From the NCBI RefSeq assembly GCF_000308815.1, contig NZ_BAFX01000095.1, positions 62,001 through 126,000 of the forward strand: a stretch of 64,000 nt of DNA, in the 5' to 3' direction. The position numbers were made by a program, and so were the translations under genes. The notes under the pieces were generated by a model, which searched no databases, was not told the DNA's origin, and was given only the letters and a program-made list of their open reading frames with translations. This DNA is from Nocardia concava NBRC 100430. Lineage in GTDB: Bacteria > Actinomycetota > Actinomycetes > Mycobacteriales > Mycobacteriaceae. Positions 23,507-31,611 of this stretch are shown in pieces; position 1 is the first letter of the stretch; every line of letters begins with the position of its first letter.

Positions 23507-24079
23507 GTGCGTACTTTGATCAGCTCCGCCTTCGTGTCACTCGACGGCGTTGTGGAGGGACCGGGTGGGGAGCCCGGGTACCGCAATTCCGGGTGGACGT
23601 TCAAGGACATCGAGTTCGTGCCCGAGGCTTATGAGATCAAGGGGCGGGAGCAGGACGAGGCGACCGCGATGCTGCTGGGGCGGGTCAGCTATGCGGCGTT
23701 CAGCCCGGTGTGGCCGGACATGGAGGATTTCGCCGGGTACAAGGTGATGCCGAAGTACGTTGTGTCCACCACGCTGTCGGATGCGGATCTGGTGTCGAAC
23801 TGGGGTGAGACCACGATTCTGCGGTCGGTCGACGAGGTGGCCGCGCTCAAGGAGACCGAGGGTGGGCCGATCATCATTCACGGCAGCGCCTCGCTGAATC
23901 GGAGCCTGTCCGACGCGGGCCTGATCGACCGCTACCACCTGCTGGTCTTCCCGCTGCTGCTCGGCGCGGGCAAGCGGCTGTTCAGCGATACCGACAAGGA
24001 TGCGCAGAAGCTGAAGCTGGTCGAGTTCGAGACCTACTCCAACGGCGTTCAGAAGCAGGTCTTCGACGTCGTCCGGTGA
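23507..24079 (+). CDS. Dihydrofolate-reductase-like (RibD C-terminal) protein
   Basis: A 190-residue protein of the RibD_C/YwjB family. RTLISSAFVSLDGVVEGPGG is the first strand and loop, then AMLLGRVSYAAFSPVWPDM and KYVVSTTLSDAD. Next is GGPIIIHGSASLNRSLSDAGLIDRYH, shown here only in outline, and VFPLLLGAGKRLF near the end. Members bind NADPH and reduce pterins or riboflavin precursors; the true substrate is unknown. GTG start with GGGAG 9 bases before. It is divergent from the ParB-like gene; the 162-bp gap holds no gene and has a possible TAGGAT -10 at 23467. Confidence 0.87.
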   Translation: MRTLISSAFVSLDGVVEGPGGEPGYRNSGWTFKDIEFVPEAYEIKGREQDEATAMLLGRVSYAAFSPVWPDMEDFAGYKVMPKYVVSTTLSDADLVSNWGETTILRSVDEVAALKETEGGPIIIHGSASLNRSLSDAGLIDRYHLLVFPLLLGAGKRLFSDTDKDAQKLKLVEFETYSNGVQKQVFDVVR

Positions 24080-24086
24080 CGTGGAA

Positions 24087-24127
24087 ACAGTCTGCCGGGC
24101 AGCGGTTTTCGCCGACCGGCAGACTGT
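24087..24127. terminator. Bidirectional terminator between convergent genes
   Basis: Perfect 12-bp arms ACAGTCTGCCGG (24087-24098) and CCGGCAGACTGT (24116-24127) around a 17-base loop. It lies 8 bp past the reductase stop and 39 bp before the end of the convergent XRE gene. Confidence 0.75.
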
Positions 24128-24165
24128 GCGCGGTGGTCCGGGGCGGCTAGGCGTTTCGGACTCAT

Positions 24166-25020
24166 CTACACGCGCGACGGGCGCAAATCGTCATCTTCCG
24201 CGGTCAACAGGGCCAGCCGTTCGGCATCGGGGCTACCCGGTTCCGCGGTGTCGATCATGATGCGCAGATCGCAGCCCGCGACCGTCAGCACCGCGCAGTC
24301 CAAGGTGATCTCACCGACGGTCGGGTTATCGACGGTCTTCACGGCGACGTCGTATCCGGTCACCACACCGGACTCCCACAGGGCGGTGAACCGGGAACTG
24401 CGGGCACGCAGGTCGATGATCAGCTGCCGGAGCCGGCGGTCGGCGGGGTAGCGGATCTCGGCCGCGCGCAGGTCCGAGACCAGGGCGGTTTCGAGGGCTT
24501 CGAGGTCCTGCGCGGCGTAGCGGCCGAACGCACCCGGGCTGACGAAATGCCGCCACACCCGATTGCGAGCGTTGCCCTCCCAGTCCATCGGGTCGTCGAG
24601 CAGCGCCCGGCAGAACGAATTCGCTTGCAGCAGTGTCCAAGACGCGTCGAACACCGCGACCGGGATGCCGACCAGCCGATCCAGCATGCGCTGCACCGCG
24701 GGCGGGATGACGGTGGGCACGGTCCCGGCTTCGGGCACCACCAATCCGGCCGATCGATACAGGTGGGCGCGTTCCTCGGGCGACAGCCGCAGGGCACGGG
24801 CCAGCGCCTCGACCACCTGCGGCGAGGGATTCGAGGCGCGGCCCTGTTCCAGGCGGGTCACGTAATCGGCGGAAATGCCCGCCAGCAGCGCCAATTCCTC
24901 GCGCCGCAATCCGGGCGCGCGCCGCGCACCACCCGCCGACAGCCCGGCCGCATCGGGCGACACCTGATCACGCCAGCGCCGCACCGCTTTCCCGAATTCC
25001 GCAGTGGCCATGAAACTCAT
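24166..25020 (-). CDS. XRE-family regulator with MmyB-like ligand-binding domain
   Basis: A 284-residue protein. The N-terminal helix-turn-helix reads RRAPGLRREELALLAGISAD, then YVTRLEQGRASNPSPQVVEA, a combination diagnostic of the large actinobacterial MmyB-like group. The PAS-like C-terminal MmyB domain follows (VFDASWTLLQANSFCRALLDD; WRHFVSPGAFGRYAAQDLE). It is divergent from the SDR gene at 25118, the common layout in which the regulator controls its neighbour short-chain dehydrogenase. Two close starts are possible (25020 and 25011); the first has the better purine-rich lead. Confidence 0.87.
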   Translation of the reverse strand: MSFMATAEFGKAVRRWRDQVSPDAAGLSAGGARRAPGLRREELALLAGISADYVTRLEQGRASNPSPQVVEALARALRLSPEERAHLYRSAGLVVPEAGTVPTVIPPAVQRMLDRLVGIPVAVFDASWTLLQANSFCRALLDDPMDWEGNARNRVWRHFVSPGAFGRYAAQDLEALETALVSDLRAAEIRYPADRRLRQLIIDLRARSSRFTALWESGVVTGYDVAVKTVDNPTVGEITLDCAVLTVAGCDLRIMIDTAEPGSPDAERLALLTAEDDDLRPSRV

Positions 25021-25117
25021 TCTGCCGTCACCCGCCGACCGCGCCGAGCCTGGTATCGGCAGTCCCAGGAAGATCAGGCGACTGGCTGTGCCTGCCGAGC
25101 GGCGCGAATCTGGAGCC

Positions 25118-25819
25118 ATGACAACGACACTCATCACCGGGGCGAACAAGGGCATCGGATTCGAAACCGCCCGTCAACTGGTCGCCGCCGGGCACACCGT
25201 CTACCTCGGTAGCCGCGATCCCGAACGCGGCCGCCTCGCCGCCGAGCAGCTGGGTGCGCGCTCGGTGCAGCTGGATGTCACCGACGATGCCTCCGTGGAC
25301 GCGGCCGTGAAGATCATCGAGGCGGACGGCGGCCTCGATGTCCTGGTCAACAATGCGGGCATCGATGTCGAGGGCAATGGCGCGGTCGGCATCGAGAACG
25401 TCACCGCCGACATGATGCGAACGGTCTTCGACACCAATGTCTTCGGCATCGTGCGCGTCACCCACGCGTTCATCCCGCTGCTGCGCCGCTCCCCCGCGCC
25501 GGTCATCGTCAATGTCAGCAGCTCGCTGGCCTCGATCGCGCTGGCCACCACCCCCGGCACCAAGGCCCGAACCTATCCCGGGCTGTCCTATCCGGTCTCG
25601 AAGACCGCGGTCAACCGAATCACCGTGCAGTACGCGAACGCGCTGCCCGAAATGCGAATCAACGCCGTGGAACCCGGGTACACCGCGACCGACCTCAATG
25701 CCCATTCGGGCACGCAGACCCCGGCGGAAGGTGCGCGGATCATCGCGCGCATGGCCCAGGTGAGCGCCGACGGACCCACCGGCGGCTATTTCGACGCCCA
25801 GGGGTCGATGCCCTGGTAG
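25118..25819 (+). CDS. Short-chain dehydrogenase/reductase
   Basis: A 233-residue classical SDR. The cofactor motif is TLITGANKGIGFETARQLV (TGxxxGIG), with NNAG in VLVNNAGIDVEG and the catalytic Ser in NVSSSLASI. The Tyr-x3-Lys pair is YPVSKTAVN. The basic residues after strand 2 (GSRDPERGR) indicate NADPH preference. Like carbonyl-reductase-type members it carries a TANKGIG variant, so it may reduce aldehydes or quinones. It is divergent from the MmyB-like regulator, which probably represses it. Confidence 0.9.
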   Translation: MTTTLITGANKGIGFETARQLVAAGHTVYLGSRDPERGRLAAEQLGARSVQLDVTDDASVDAAVKIIEADGGLDVLVNNAGIDVEGNGAVGIENVTADMMRTVFDTNVFGIVRVTHAFIPLLRRSPAPVIVNVSSSLASIALATTPGTKARTYPGLSYPVSKTAVNRITVQYANALPEMRINAVEPGYTATDLNAHSGTQTPAEGARIIARMAQVSADGPTGGYFDAQGSMPW

Positions 25820-25825
25820 CGAGCC

Positions 25826-26356
25826 TCAGTGCTCGCCGGGATCGCTGCCCGGCTTGCCCTCGCCACCGGTTCCTTCACCCGTGGCGGGTGCGATGCGACG
25901 CGGTCTGGCGGCGGGCCGAATGCCGCGCGGCGGTGCGCCCTCCCCGGCGCGCTTGGCACGCAAAGCGGCCAGATCGATGACGTTCGCGTCCGCGTCGGCG
26001 CGATTCGGGTCGCGCTCGGGAGCCGGATGCCGTGTGGCGCCCGGATCGATCGGGATCCAGCCGGTCTCGCGCTGCAGTTCCGAACGCAATACGGGCCGGG
26101 TCGGGTCGGGGTCGTAGATGGAGCTGCCGTCGGGACGCCACACATTGCGGGGGCGCTCGCTGACTTCCTCGGTCATCCGACGCGGACGACGCGGGGGCAA
26201 TCGGGTGAGATTGGATCCGCCGTCTCCGGCCTCGGGAGCGGACGCCTCGGCGGCCCGCAGACTTTCCAGCTTCTTGCGGAGGCGTTCCACCGCGTCGGAC
26301 CTGTTCCCGCCGGGTCCCGGCAGGCCGCCGGACCCGGGTACTTCTCGGTCGGACAT
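25826..26356 (-). CDS. Low-complexity, probably disordered protein of unknown function
   Basis: A 176-residue protein rich in Arg, Pro, Gly, Asp and Glu. It has one likely helix (DAVERLRKKLESLRAAEAS, about residues 20-38) and a short recognisable segment NVWRPDGSSIYDPDPTRPVL. No membrane segment or signal. An opposite-strand frame covers much the same interval, but the minus frame has more natural composition and ends in GEGKPGSDPGEH. It ends 6 bp from the convergent SDR. An actinobacterium-specific hypothetical at best. The 236 bp upstream of it (26357-26592) hold no other gene. Confidence 0.5.
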   Translation of the reverse strand: MSDREVPGSGGLPGPGGNRSDAVERLRKKLESLRAAEASAPEAGDGGSNLTRLPPRRPRRMTEEVSERPRNVWRPDGSSIYDPDPTRPVLRSELQRETGWIPIDPGATRHPAPERDPNRADADANVIDLAALRAKRAGEGAPPRGIRPAARPRRIAPATGEGTGGEGKPGSDPGEH

Positions 26357-26592
26357 CGAACTAGCCGCAAACAGGCGCCGGGGCACCCGTCCCTGCGATG
26401 ACCGGCGCCGGCGCACGCCGATCCCGGTACTTCTGCCTGATTGTCTCGCTCACGTTCGTATTCTCCCTCGGGCCCGCCCCACTATTTCGCACGCTTGCAC
26501 GAGCGCCGAAACCGGCCCGCCGTTATCCACGTGACAAATCAACCATAACCGGCGATGCCGACCGGAATGCGCAGGCGATCCGCGGCGAGCTG

Positions 26593-27561
26593 TCAGGGCT
26601 CGGCGCGATAGCGGTGGCCGCCGCTGGTTTTCGCGGCGTACATGGCGCGGTCGGCGGCATGGATGAGGGTGGCCGGATTGTGCTCGCCGTCGGCGGTGGT
26701 GGCGATGCCGATGCTGGCCCGCACGTGGACCAGGGCGGTGGACAGCGGGAACGGCAGCGCGATTTCGATGAGGATGCGGTCGGCGATGACGCGCGCCGCG
26801 TCATCGGTGCCGGCGGCGGCGATGACGAATTCGTCTCCGCCGTAACGGCATACGCAGTCGTCGGGGCCGGTGACCGCGCGCAGCCGCTCGGCGACCGCGA
26901 CCAGCAGTTCGTCGCCGATGCCGTGTCCGTGGAGGTCGTTGATCTGTTTGAAGCCGTCCAGATCCACCAGCAGCAGCGACAGCGGCCGGCCGGCGGCGAG
27001 GGATCGCAGAATGCTCTCCTCGAGCACGGTGCGATTGGGCAGCCCGGTGAGCCGGTCGTGGGTCGCGGCGTGGTGCAGCCGGTCCTGTAGCTCGCTGATC
27101 CGGTGTTCGCGGGCGGCGACGGCGGCGCGCAGGATGGTCTCGTGCTCGCCGAGGGCGCGTTCGGTCAGGGCCTCGGCGTAACCGGCCATCGCGTGCCCGG
27201 CCAGCAGCGCCCAGGCGGCGGCGGGTTCGGTGGGGGCGGCCAGCAGCAGGGCGCTGGCCAAGGGCCCGACGAACCGGGAGCTGGTGGGCAGTCCGGGCAG
27301 GCAGGTGGCGAGCTCGTGGCCGAGTGCCTGTGCGGCGCTGATGCTTTCGCTGTCCACCGAGCCGATGCTGCCGGTGTCGGCCGCGCTGATCCGGTCGAGT
27401 GAGCACAGGAAGTCGGTGGCCAGTTCCGCGGCCGCGACCGGATCGGTGGCGGTGTATCCCACCGCCGCAAGCAGTTTCAGGAATTGGTCGGCGACGCGCT
27501 GCAGGTGGCGCTCTCGGTCACAGGGATCCGATCGCGTCGCTCCCGATCGCCGCAGGATCAT
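26593..27561 (-). CDS. GGDEF-domain diguanylate cyclase
   Basis: A 322-residue protein. The N-terminal half is helical (about residues 20-150) without transmembrane segments or a recognisable PAS/GAF signature, followed by a short coiled coil (REHRISELQDRLHHAATHD). The GGDEF domain starts DRLTGLPNRT and has VDLDGFKQINDLHGHGIGDE and the active-site YGGDEF (about residue 240). No RxxD inhibitory site is seen five residues before GGDEF. It should make c-di-GMP. The start overlaps the stop of the methyltransferase gene by 4 bp, so the two are coupled. Confidence 0.9.
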   Translation of the reverse strand: MILRRSGATRSDPCDRERHLQRVADQFLKLLAAVGYTATDPVAAAELATDFLCSLDRISAADTGSIGSVDSESISAAQALGHELATCLPGLPTSSRFVGPLASALLLAAPTEPAAAWALLAGHAMAGYAEALTERALGEHETILRAAVAAREHRISELQDRLHHAATHDRLTGLPNRTVLEESILRSLAAGRPLSLLLVDLDGFKQINDLHGHGIGDELLVAVAERLRAVTGPDDCVCRYGGDEFVIAAAGTDDAARVIADRILIEIALPFPLSTALVHVRASIGIATTADGEHNPATLIHAADRAMYAAKTSGGHRYRAEP

Positions 27562-28373
27562 CGCAGGCGCCCCACCCCGGCGTATCCGGGGGTGTACGGG
27601 GCCGACTCCGAGCCGTTGGACAGCTCCGGCCGCCAGGCGGATGGCGCGACCAAACCCGGTGGCACCAGCTCGAATCCGTCGAACAGGTCCAGGATCTCCG
27701 CGTGCGGGCGCATGGAGAGCGGGGTCGGGGTGCGGCGGTAGAGGTCCTGGACGGCCTGGTGGGCATCGGCCTCGATGCTGCCGTGCACGATCACCAGGTA
27801 GCTGCCCGGGGCCAGCCGCTCCCGGATGCGGGCCAGGATTCCGGCCGGATCATCGGAATCGGGGATGAAATGCAGGACGGCGAGCAGTAATACGGCGACG
27901 GGACGGTCGAAATCGAGTAGCAGCCCGGCACCGTCGTCGCCGAGGAAATCGTCCGGACGGCGCAGATCGGCTTCCAGCACGAGCGTGTCGCGATCGCCCC
28001 GCAGCAGCGCACGGCTGTGGGTGACGGCGACGGGATCGTTGTCGACATAGACCACCCGCGCCCCGGGGGCCGATTCGCGCGCGACCTCGTGCACATTGCC
28101 GACCGTCGGAATCCCGGAGCCGACATCGAGGAACTGGGTGATGCCCTGCGCGGCCAGGAACCGGACCGCCCGCCCCAGAAACGCCCGATTCTCCCGCGCG
28201 ATGACCGGCGCGTCCGGCATCTGGGCCATGGTCTCGCGCGCGAAGGCCCGATCGACCTGGAAATTATGTGATCCGCCGAGGAAGAAGTCCCAGACCCGGG
28301 CCGCGCTGGGCCGGTCCAGATCAACGGTCAGCGGCGCCCACTCCGGCCGCGTATCGGCATTCTCGGGCTCCAT
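27558..28373 (-). CDS. SAM-dependent methyltransferase of the DUF574 (PF04672) family
   Basis: A 271-residue protein with the very characteristic DUF574 front RPSAARVWDFFLGGSHNFQV, then a Rossmann methyltransferase core: FLDVGSGIPTVGNVHEVA (SAM motif I) and RVVYVDNDPVAVTHSRALL (motif II). This family is abundant in actinomycetes; substrates are unknown. I chose the ATG giving MEPENADTR; a longer frame from 28427 lacks conservation. It is directly followed by and overlaps the GGDEF gene, an uncommon partner. The 252-bp divergent region to the hydrolase at 28626 holds no gene. Confidence 0.87.
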   Translation of the reverse strand: MEPENADTRPEWAPLTVDLDRPSAARVWDFFLGGSHNFQVDRAFARETMAQMPDAPVIARENRAFLGRAVRFLAAQGITQFLDVGSGIPTVGNVHEVARESAPGARVVYVDNDPVAVTHSRALLRGDRDTLVLEADLRRPDDFLGDDGAGLLLDFDRPVAVLLLAVLHFIPDSDDPAGILARIRERLAPGSYLVIVHGSIEADAHQAVQDLYRRTPTPLSMRPHAEILDLFDGFELVPPGLVAPSAWRPELSNGSESAPYTPGYAGVGRLR

Positions 28374-28574
28374 TCGCACGCATCCTCCCCAGGATCGATC
28401 GACTGTCCCCCGCATACACCCAACCACACTCGCCCTGCCCGAAGATCAGCGTACCGAGTGAGAGGGCGGGGGCGCAGGGTTGCGGTCCGCTCGGCCGGTC
28501 GAATGGCGTGAAAATCCCCTTTGTTGGCGTGCATCGACACCCGGCCGCCGATCCGGGCGCTCCTACTGTCGGAG

Positions 28575-28602
28575 CGTGTCCCCAATCGTGTTCTCGGACA
28601 CG
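28575..28602. promoter_or_regulatory. Inverted repeat upstream of the alpha/beta hydrolase
   Basis: CGTGTCC (28575-28581) and GGACACG (28596-28602) with a 14-bp spacer, 24 bp before the hydrolase start. Could be an operator; no regulator gene is adjacent. Confidence 0.35.
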
Positions 28603-28625
28603 GTCTCACCGGTATGGAGTCCCAT

Positions 28626-29483
28626 ATGACCGAGTTTCTGGATCTCGACGGCGGCCGCCTCGCCTACGACGTCGAGGGTGTCGGCCCGCTGCTGGTGTTG
28701 TCGCACGGCATCGGCGATCATCGGCAGGTCTTCCGCTTCCTCGCACCGCGGCTGATCGAGGCCGGGTACCGGGTCGCCACGGTCGACGTGCGCGGCCACG
28801 GCGAATCCAGCCTGAACTGGACCTCACACGACGGCGGCGACGCCATCACCCGCACGGATGTGGCCGGGGATCTGCTCGCATTGATCCGTCAACTGGGCGG
28901 ACCGGCGGTCATCATCGGGCATTCCATCTCGGGCGGCGCGGCCACCATCGCCGCCGCGAGTGAGCCCGGACTCGTGCGCGGCATCATCGAGATCAACCCG
29001 TTCACCCGGGTTCAACCGCTGCTCAGCCTGGGCGCGCTGGTCACCGTCCCGCGGTATCGCCGGGGTCAGCCGCGGCTGCTCGCGGCCGTGATCTTCCGCA
29101 GCCTGCGGCTGTGGTTGAGCTATCTGGATGTCGCCTACCCGACCCGCCCCGCCGACTACGACGACTACATGCGCGATCTCGCGGCGAAACTGAGCGAGCC
29201 CGGCCGCTTCGCGGAGTTCCTGAAGACCGGCAAGTCGACGCCCGCCGACGCCCAGGCCCAACTCCCCCACATCGCCTGCCCGGCGCTGGTCATCATGGGC
29301 GACCAGGATCCCGACTTCCCGGACCCGCGCGGTGAGGCGGACGCCATTGTCGCGGCCATGCCGCCCGGGCTGGGGTCGGTGGCGATGATCGCGGGCCACG
29401 GCCACTACCCGCACGCGGCGGCCGCCGACCAGGTCGCCGAGCTCGCGCTGAAATTCCTTGCCGGGCTGGAAGAGAAACCGTGA
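28626..29483 (+). CDS. Alpha/beta-hydrolase
   Basis: A 285-residue cytoplasmic hydrolase with the complete triad layout. The oxyanion/HG loop is VLSHGIGDHRQVF, the nucleophile elbow GHSISGG has Ser near residue 101, the acid is in IMGDQDPDFPD, and the His is in AGHGHYPHA. A cap of about 60 residues with YPTRPADYDDYMRDL lies between. Substrate (ester, lactone or haloalkane-type) unknown. The start at 28626 has GGAG 7 bases upstream; an ATG four codons earlier is possible. The NTF2-like gene follows after 41 bp, so the two probably share a transcript. Confidence 0.87.
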   Translation: MTEFLDLDGGRLAYDVEGVGPLLVLSHGIGDHRQVFRFLAPRLIEAGYRVATVDVRGHGESSLNWTSHDGGDAITRTDVAGDLLALIRQLGGPAVIIGHSISGGAATIAAASEPGLVRGIIEINPFTRVQPLLSLGALVTVPRYRRGQPRLLAAVIFRSLRLWLSYLDVAYPTRPADYDDYMRDLAAKLSEPGRFAEFLKTGKSTPADAQAQLPHIACPALVIMGDQDPDFPDPRGEADAIVAAMPPGLGSVAMIAGHGHYPHAAAADQVAELALKFLAGLEEKP

Positions 29484-29524
29484 CGGCCGCGTTCACCACC
29501 ATCGCAACCGATGAAGGAGACCCG

Positions 29525-30031
29525 ATGAGCATCACCCACCGCGCGCTGTCCGCGCCCGCCGACGATGTGGCGGCCGTGGCCGCCGAACTGCGCGACCGGG
29601 CCGAAATCACCGATGCCCTTTACCGATTCGCGCTCGGCCAGGATCGCAAGGATGCCGAACTGTTCGCCTCGGCCTTCACCGCCGACGCCGAACTCGACTT
29701 CCGCCCCGCCGCCGCCCGCTGGGGCGCCACGCCTCCGGTGATGACCGGCCGCGACACGATCGTCTCGGCGATCCTCGAAATGTTCACCGGCCGTGTGGAT
29801 ACCACCCACCAGGTCACCAATCCGCGCATCAGCATCGACGGCGACACCGCGACCATGACCGCCCTCGTCGAGGCCCAGCATCTGCTCACCGCCGACCACG
29901 ACACCTTCGCGCTGCTGAAGAACCCCTACGAGTTGGAACTCGTGCGCGACGGCGACCGCTGGCTGATCCACCGCATGCGCATCGAGAACACCTGGTACCT
30001 CGGCGAGCCGAAGGCGTTCTTCGGGGGCTGA
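29525..30031 (+). CDS. Nuclear-transport-factor-2-like (SnoaL-like) protein
   Basis: A 168-residue alpha+beta-barrel protein. ELRDRAEITDALYRFALGQD is the front helix, followed by RKDAELFASAFTADAELDF, with the typical Asp/Arg. Then come TTHQVTNPRISIDGDTATM and a final DRWLIHRMRIENTWY. This SnoaL_4-like group includes ketosteroid isomerases, dehydratases and ring hydroxylase small subunits; no catalytic assignment is possible. Strong AAGGAG ribosome site precedes ATG 29525, preferred to the GTG at 29480. Confidence 0.83.
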   Translation: MSITHRALSAPADDVAAVAAELRDRAEITDALYRFALGQDRKDAELFASAFTADAELDFRPAAARWGATPPVMTGRDTIVSAILEMFTGRVDTTHQVTNPRISIDGDTATMTALVEAQHLLTADHDTFALLKNPYELELVRDGDRWLIHRMRIENTWYLGEPKAFFGG

Positions 30032-30111
30032 GCTCCCCGTGCGGATATCGGTACCGGAATTGGGTGTGAACCCTGAGGCGGCATCCGGTTACCGATGGGC
30101 ACACTGGTCCA

Positions 30112-30855
30112 ATGACGACATTGCACCTGGTAGGCGGGCCTTCGGCGGCCGAATCACTGCGCGTGGCGCTCGATGGCAGCGCCGAGCACGCCGACGAGGC
30201 GGTGGCGTGGTTTCCCGATGATCTGAGTTGCGGTCCGCTGATTCCCGACGATCCTGCCGCCCGGGAACACTGGGCGGAGTGGTGGGACGAGATGGTCACC
30301 GCGCAGACCGGCGCCCCGCCCGATCCTCCGATGAGCCTGGCCGAGGAACTGGCGCAGTTCTGGGACACGGTCGCGGCCGCCGAGCGCCTCGTGGTCTGGT
30401 ACGGCCGCGACAACGCCGGTGAGCTCTCGTTCTTCCACGCCCTGTGCGACAGACTGCCAGATCGGCCCCTCGAAGCGGTCGAATTACTCGGCGCGGCAGG
30501 CGCTTACGCTCCGGAGGAGCTGGCCCGCTATCTCCCCCGCCCCGAACCGGTCACCGCCGACGAACGCGCGGCCGCGCGCCACACCTGGCAGCGAATCACG
30601 CGGGAGAATCAGACCTTCCGCATCGTCGCGGGCGAACTGACTTCCGCACCGGCCGACCACTACGACAAGGCCCTCCTCGACGCGGCCGCCCCGGACTGGA
30701 CGGTCATCGCCCGGGTTGTAGCACCGGTGATGGCCGCACGGAATGTCGGTGACGCACCGCTGTTCTGGCGAGTGAAGGCCCTCGTCGACTCCGGCGCCCT
30801 GCTGGCCGACGGCAATCCGTGGCTGGTGCGCCAGACGAAGATCAAACGCCCGTAG
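30112..30855 (+). CDS. DUF1835/DUF3658 protein
   Basis: A 247-residue protein. The N-terminal DUF1835 block is LHLVGGPSAAESLRVAL, followed by the typical WFPDDLSCGPL and VVWYGRDNAGELSFFHALC. The C-terminal DUF3658-like block has YDKALLDAAAPDWTVIARVV and FWRVKALVDSGALL. Function unknown in the whole family; no signal peptide. It stands between the NTF2-like gene and the XRE-cupin regulator, with separate gaps of 80 and 71 bp. Confidence 0.8.
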   Translation: MTTLHLVGGPSAAESLRVALDGSAEHADEAVAWFPDDLSCGPLIPDDPAAREHWAEWWDEMVTAQTGAPPDPPMSLAEELAQFWDTVAAAERLVVWYGRDNAGELSFFHALCDRLPDRPLEAVELLGAAGAYAPEELARYLPRPEPVTADERAAARHTWQRITRENQTFRIVAGELTSAPADHYDKALLDAAAPDWTVIARVVAPVMAARNVGDAPLFWRVKALVDSGALLADGNPWLVRQTKIKRP

Positions 30856-30926
30856 CGCCACCGGGGTCTACACCAGCAGCAAAAGACGCTGTCCACTGGG
30901 AGGAAACCCCACGCTAGGATTCCGAT

Positions 30927-31586
30927 ATGAGCCCCCGAGCCGAACACCGCGACACCGGCGATCCCGCACCCGTGCAGCGGGAGGTGCCGCCTGATACGCC
31001 GACCGGCGTGGAGCTGGAGCGGGTGATCGGTAAGCAGGTGCGCGCGCTGCGGCTGGCCAGTGGGTTGTCGGTGGGTGATATGGCGGTCAAGGTGGGCATC
31101 TCCAAGGCCATGCTGTCCAAGATCGAGAATGCGCAAACCTCTTGCAGCCTTTCGACTTTGGCGCGGCTGGCGGCGGGTTTGGATGTGCCGGTCACCTCGT
31201 TGTTCCGGGGTGCGGACACCGCGCGTGAGGCGGTGTACACCTCGGCCGGGCACGGCGCGGTGATCGTCGGGCGCGGCACCCGGGTCGGGCACCACTACGA
31301 GCTACTCGGCGCGCTGCGCGGGCAGCACAAGCGGCTCGAGCCGGTGCTGGTCACCCTGACCGAGAGCAGTGAGACCTTCCCGTTGTTCCAGCATGCGGGC
31401 ACCGAACTGCTGTACATGCTCGAGGGCGTGATGGTCTACGGCCATGGCGACTCGGAATACACACTGCGGCCGGGTGATTCGCTGTTGTTGGACGGTGAGG
31501 GCGCGCACGGGCCGAGCGAGCTGGTCCGGCTGCCCATCCGCTTCCTGGCGATCACCGCGTACCCGGACAATCACGTCGAGGAGTGA
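30927..31586 (+). CDS. XRE-cupin transcriptional regulator
   Basis: A 219-residue protein of the PuuR/SutR type. The helix-turn-helix (about residues 35-90) reads VRALRLASGLSVGDMAVKVG, ISKAMLSKIENAQTSCSLST. The C-terminal cupin has FQHAGTELLYMLEGVMVYG and YTLRPGDSLLLDGEGAHGPS (His and Glu metal/ligand residues). Such regulators often control amine or amino-acid catabolism (puu, glnA-like operons). It converges on the operon at 31612-38405 with only 25 bp between, and is the best candidate regulator of it. Confidence 0.88.
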   Translation: MSPRAEHRDTGDPAPVQREVPPDTPTGVELERVIGKQVRALRLASGLSVGDMAVKVGISKAMLSKIENAQTSCSLSTLARLAAGLDVPVTSLFRGADTAREAVYTSAGHGAVIVGRGTRVGHHYELLGALRGQHKRLEPVLVTLTESSETFPLFQHAGTELLYMLEGVMVYGHGDSEYTLRPGDSLLLDGEGAHGPSELVRLPIRFLAITAYPDNHVEE

Positions 31587-31611
31587 GACTCCCCGACGGT
31601 CACGCCGCGGC

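Noticed and set aside
25829..26401. 190-codon plus-strand frame opposite the disordered protein
   Set aside because: Arg/Gly/Thr-rich without any helix or motif; the minus frame has one helix and a short recognisable segment, so I kept that one at moderate confidence.
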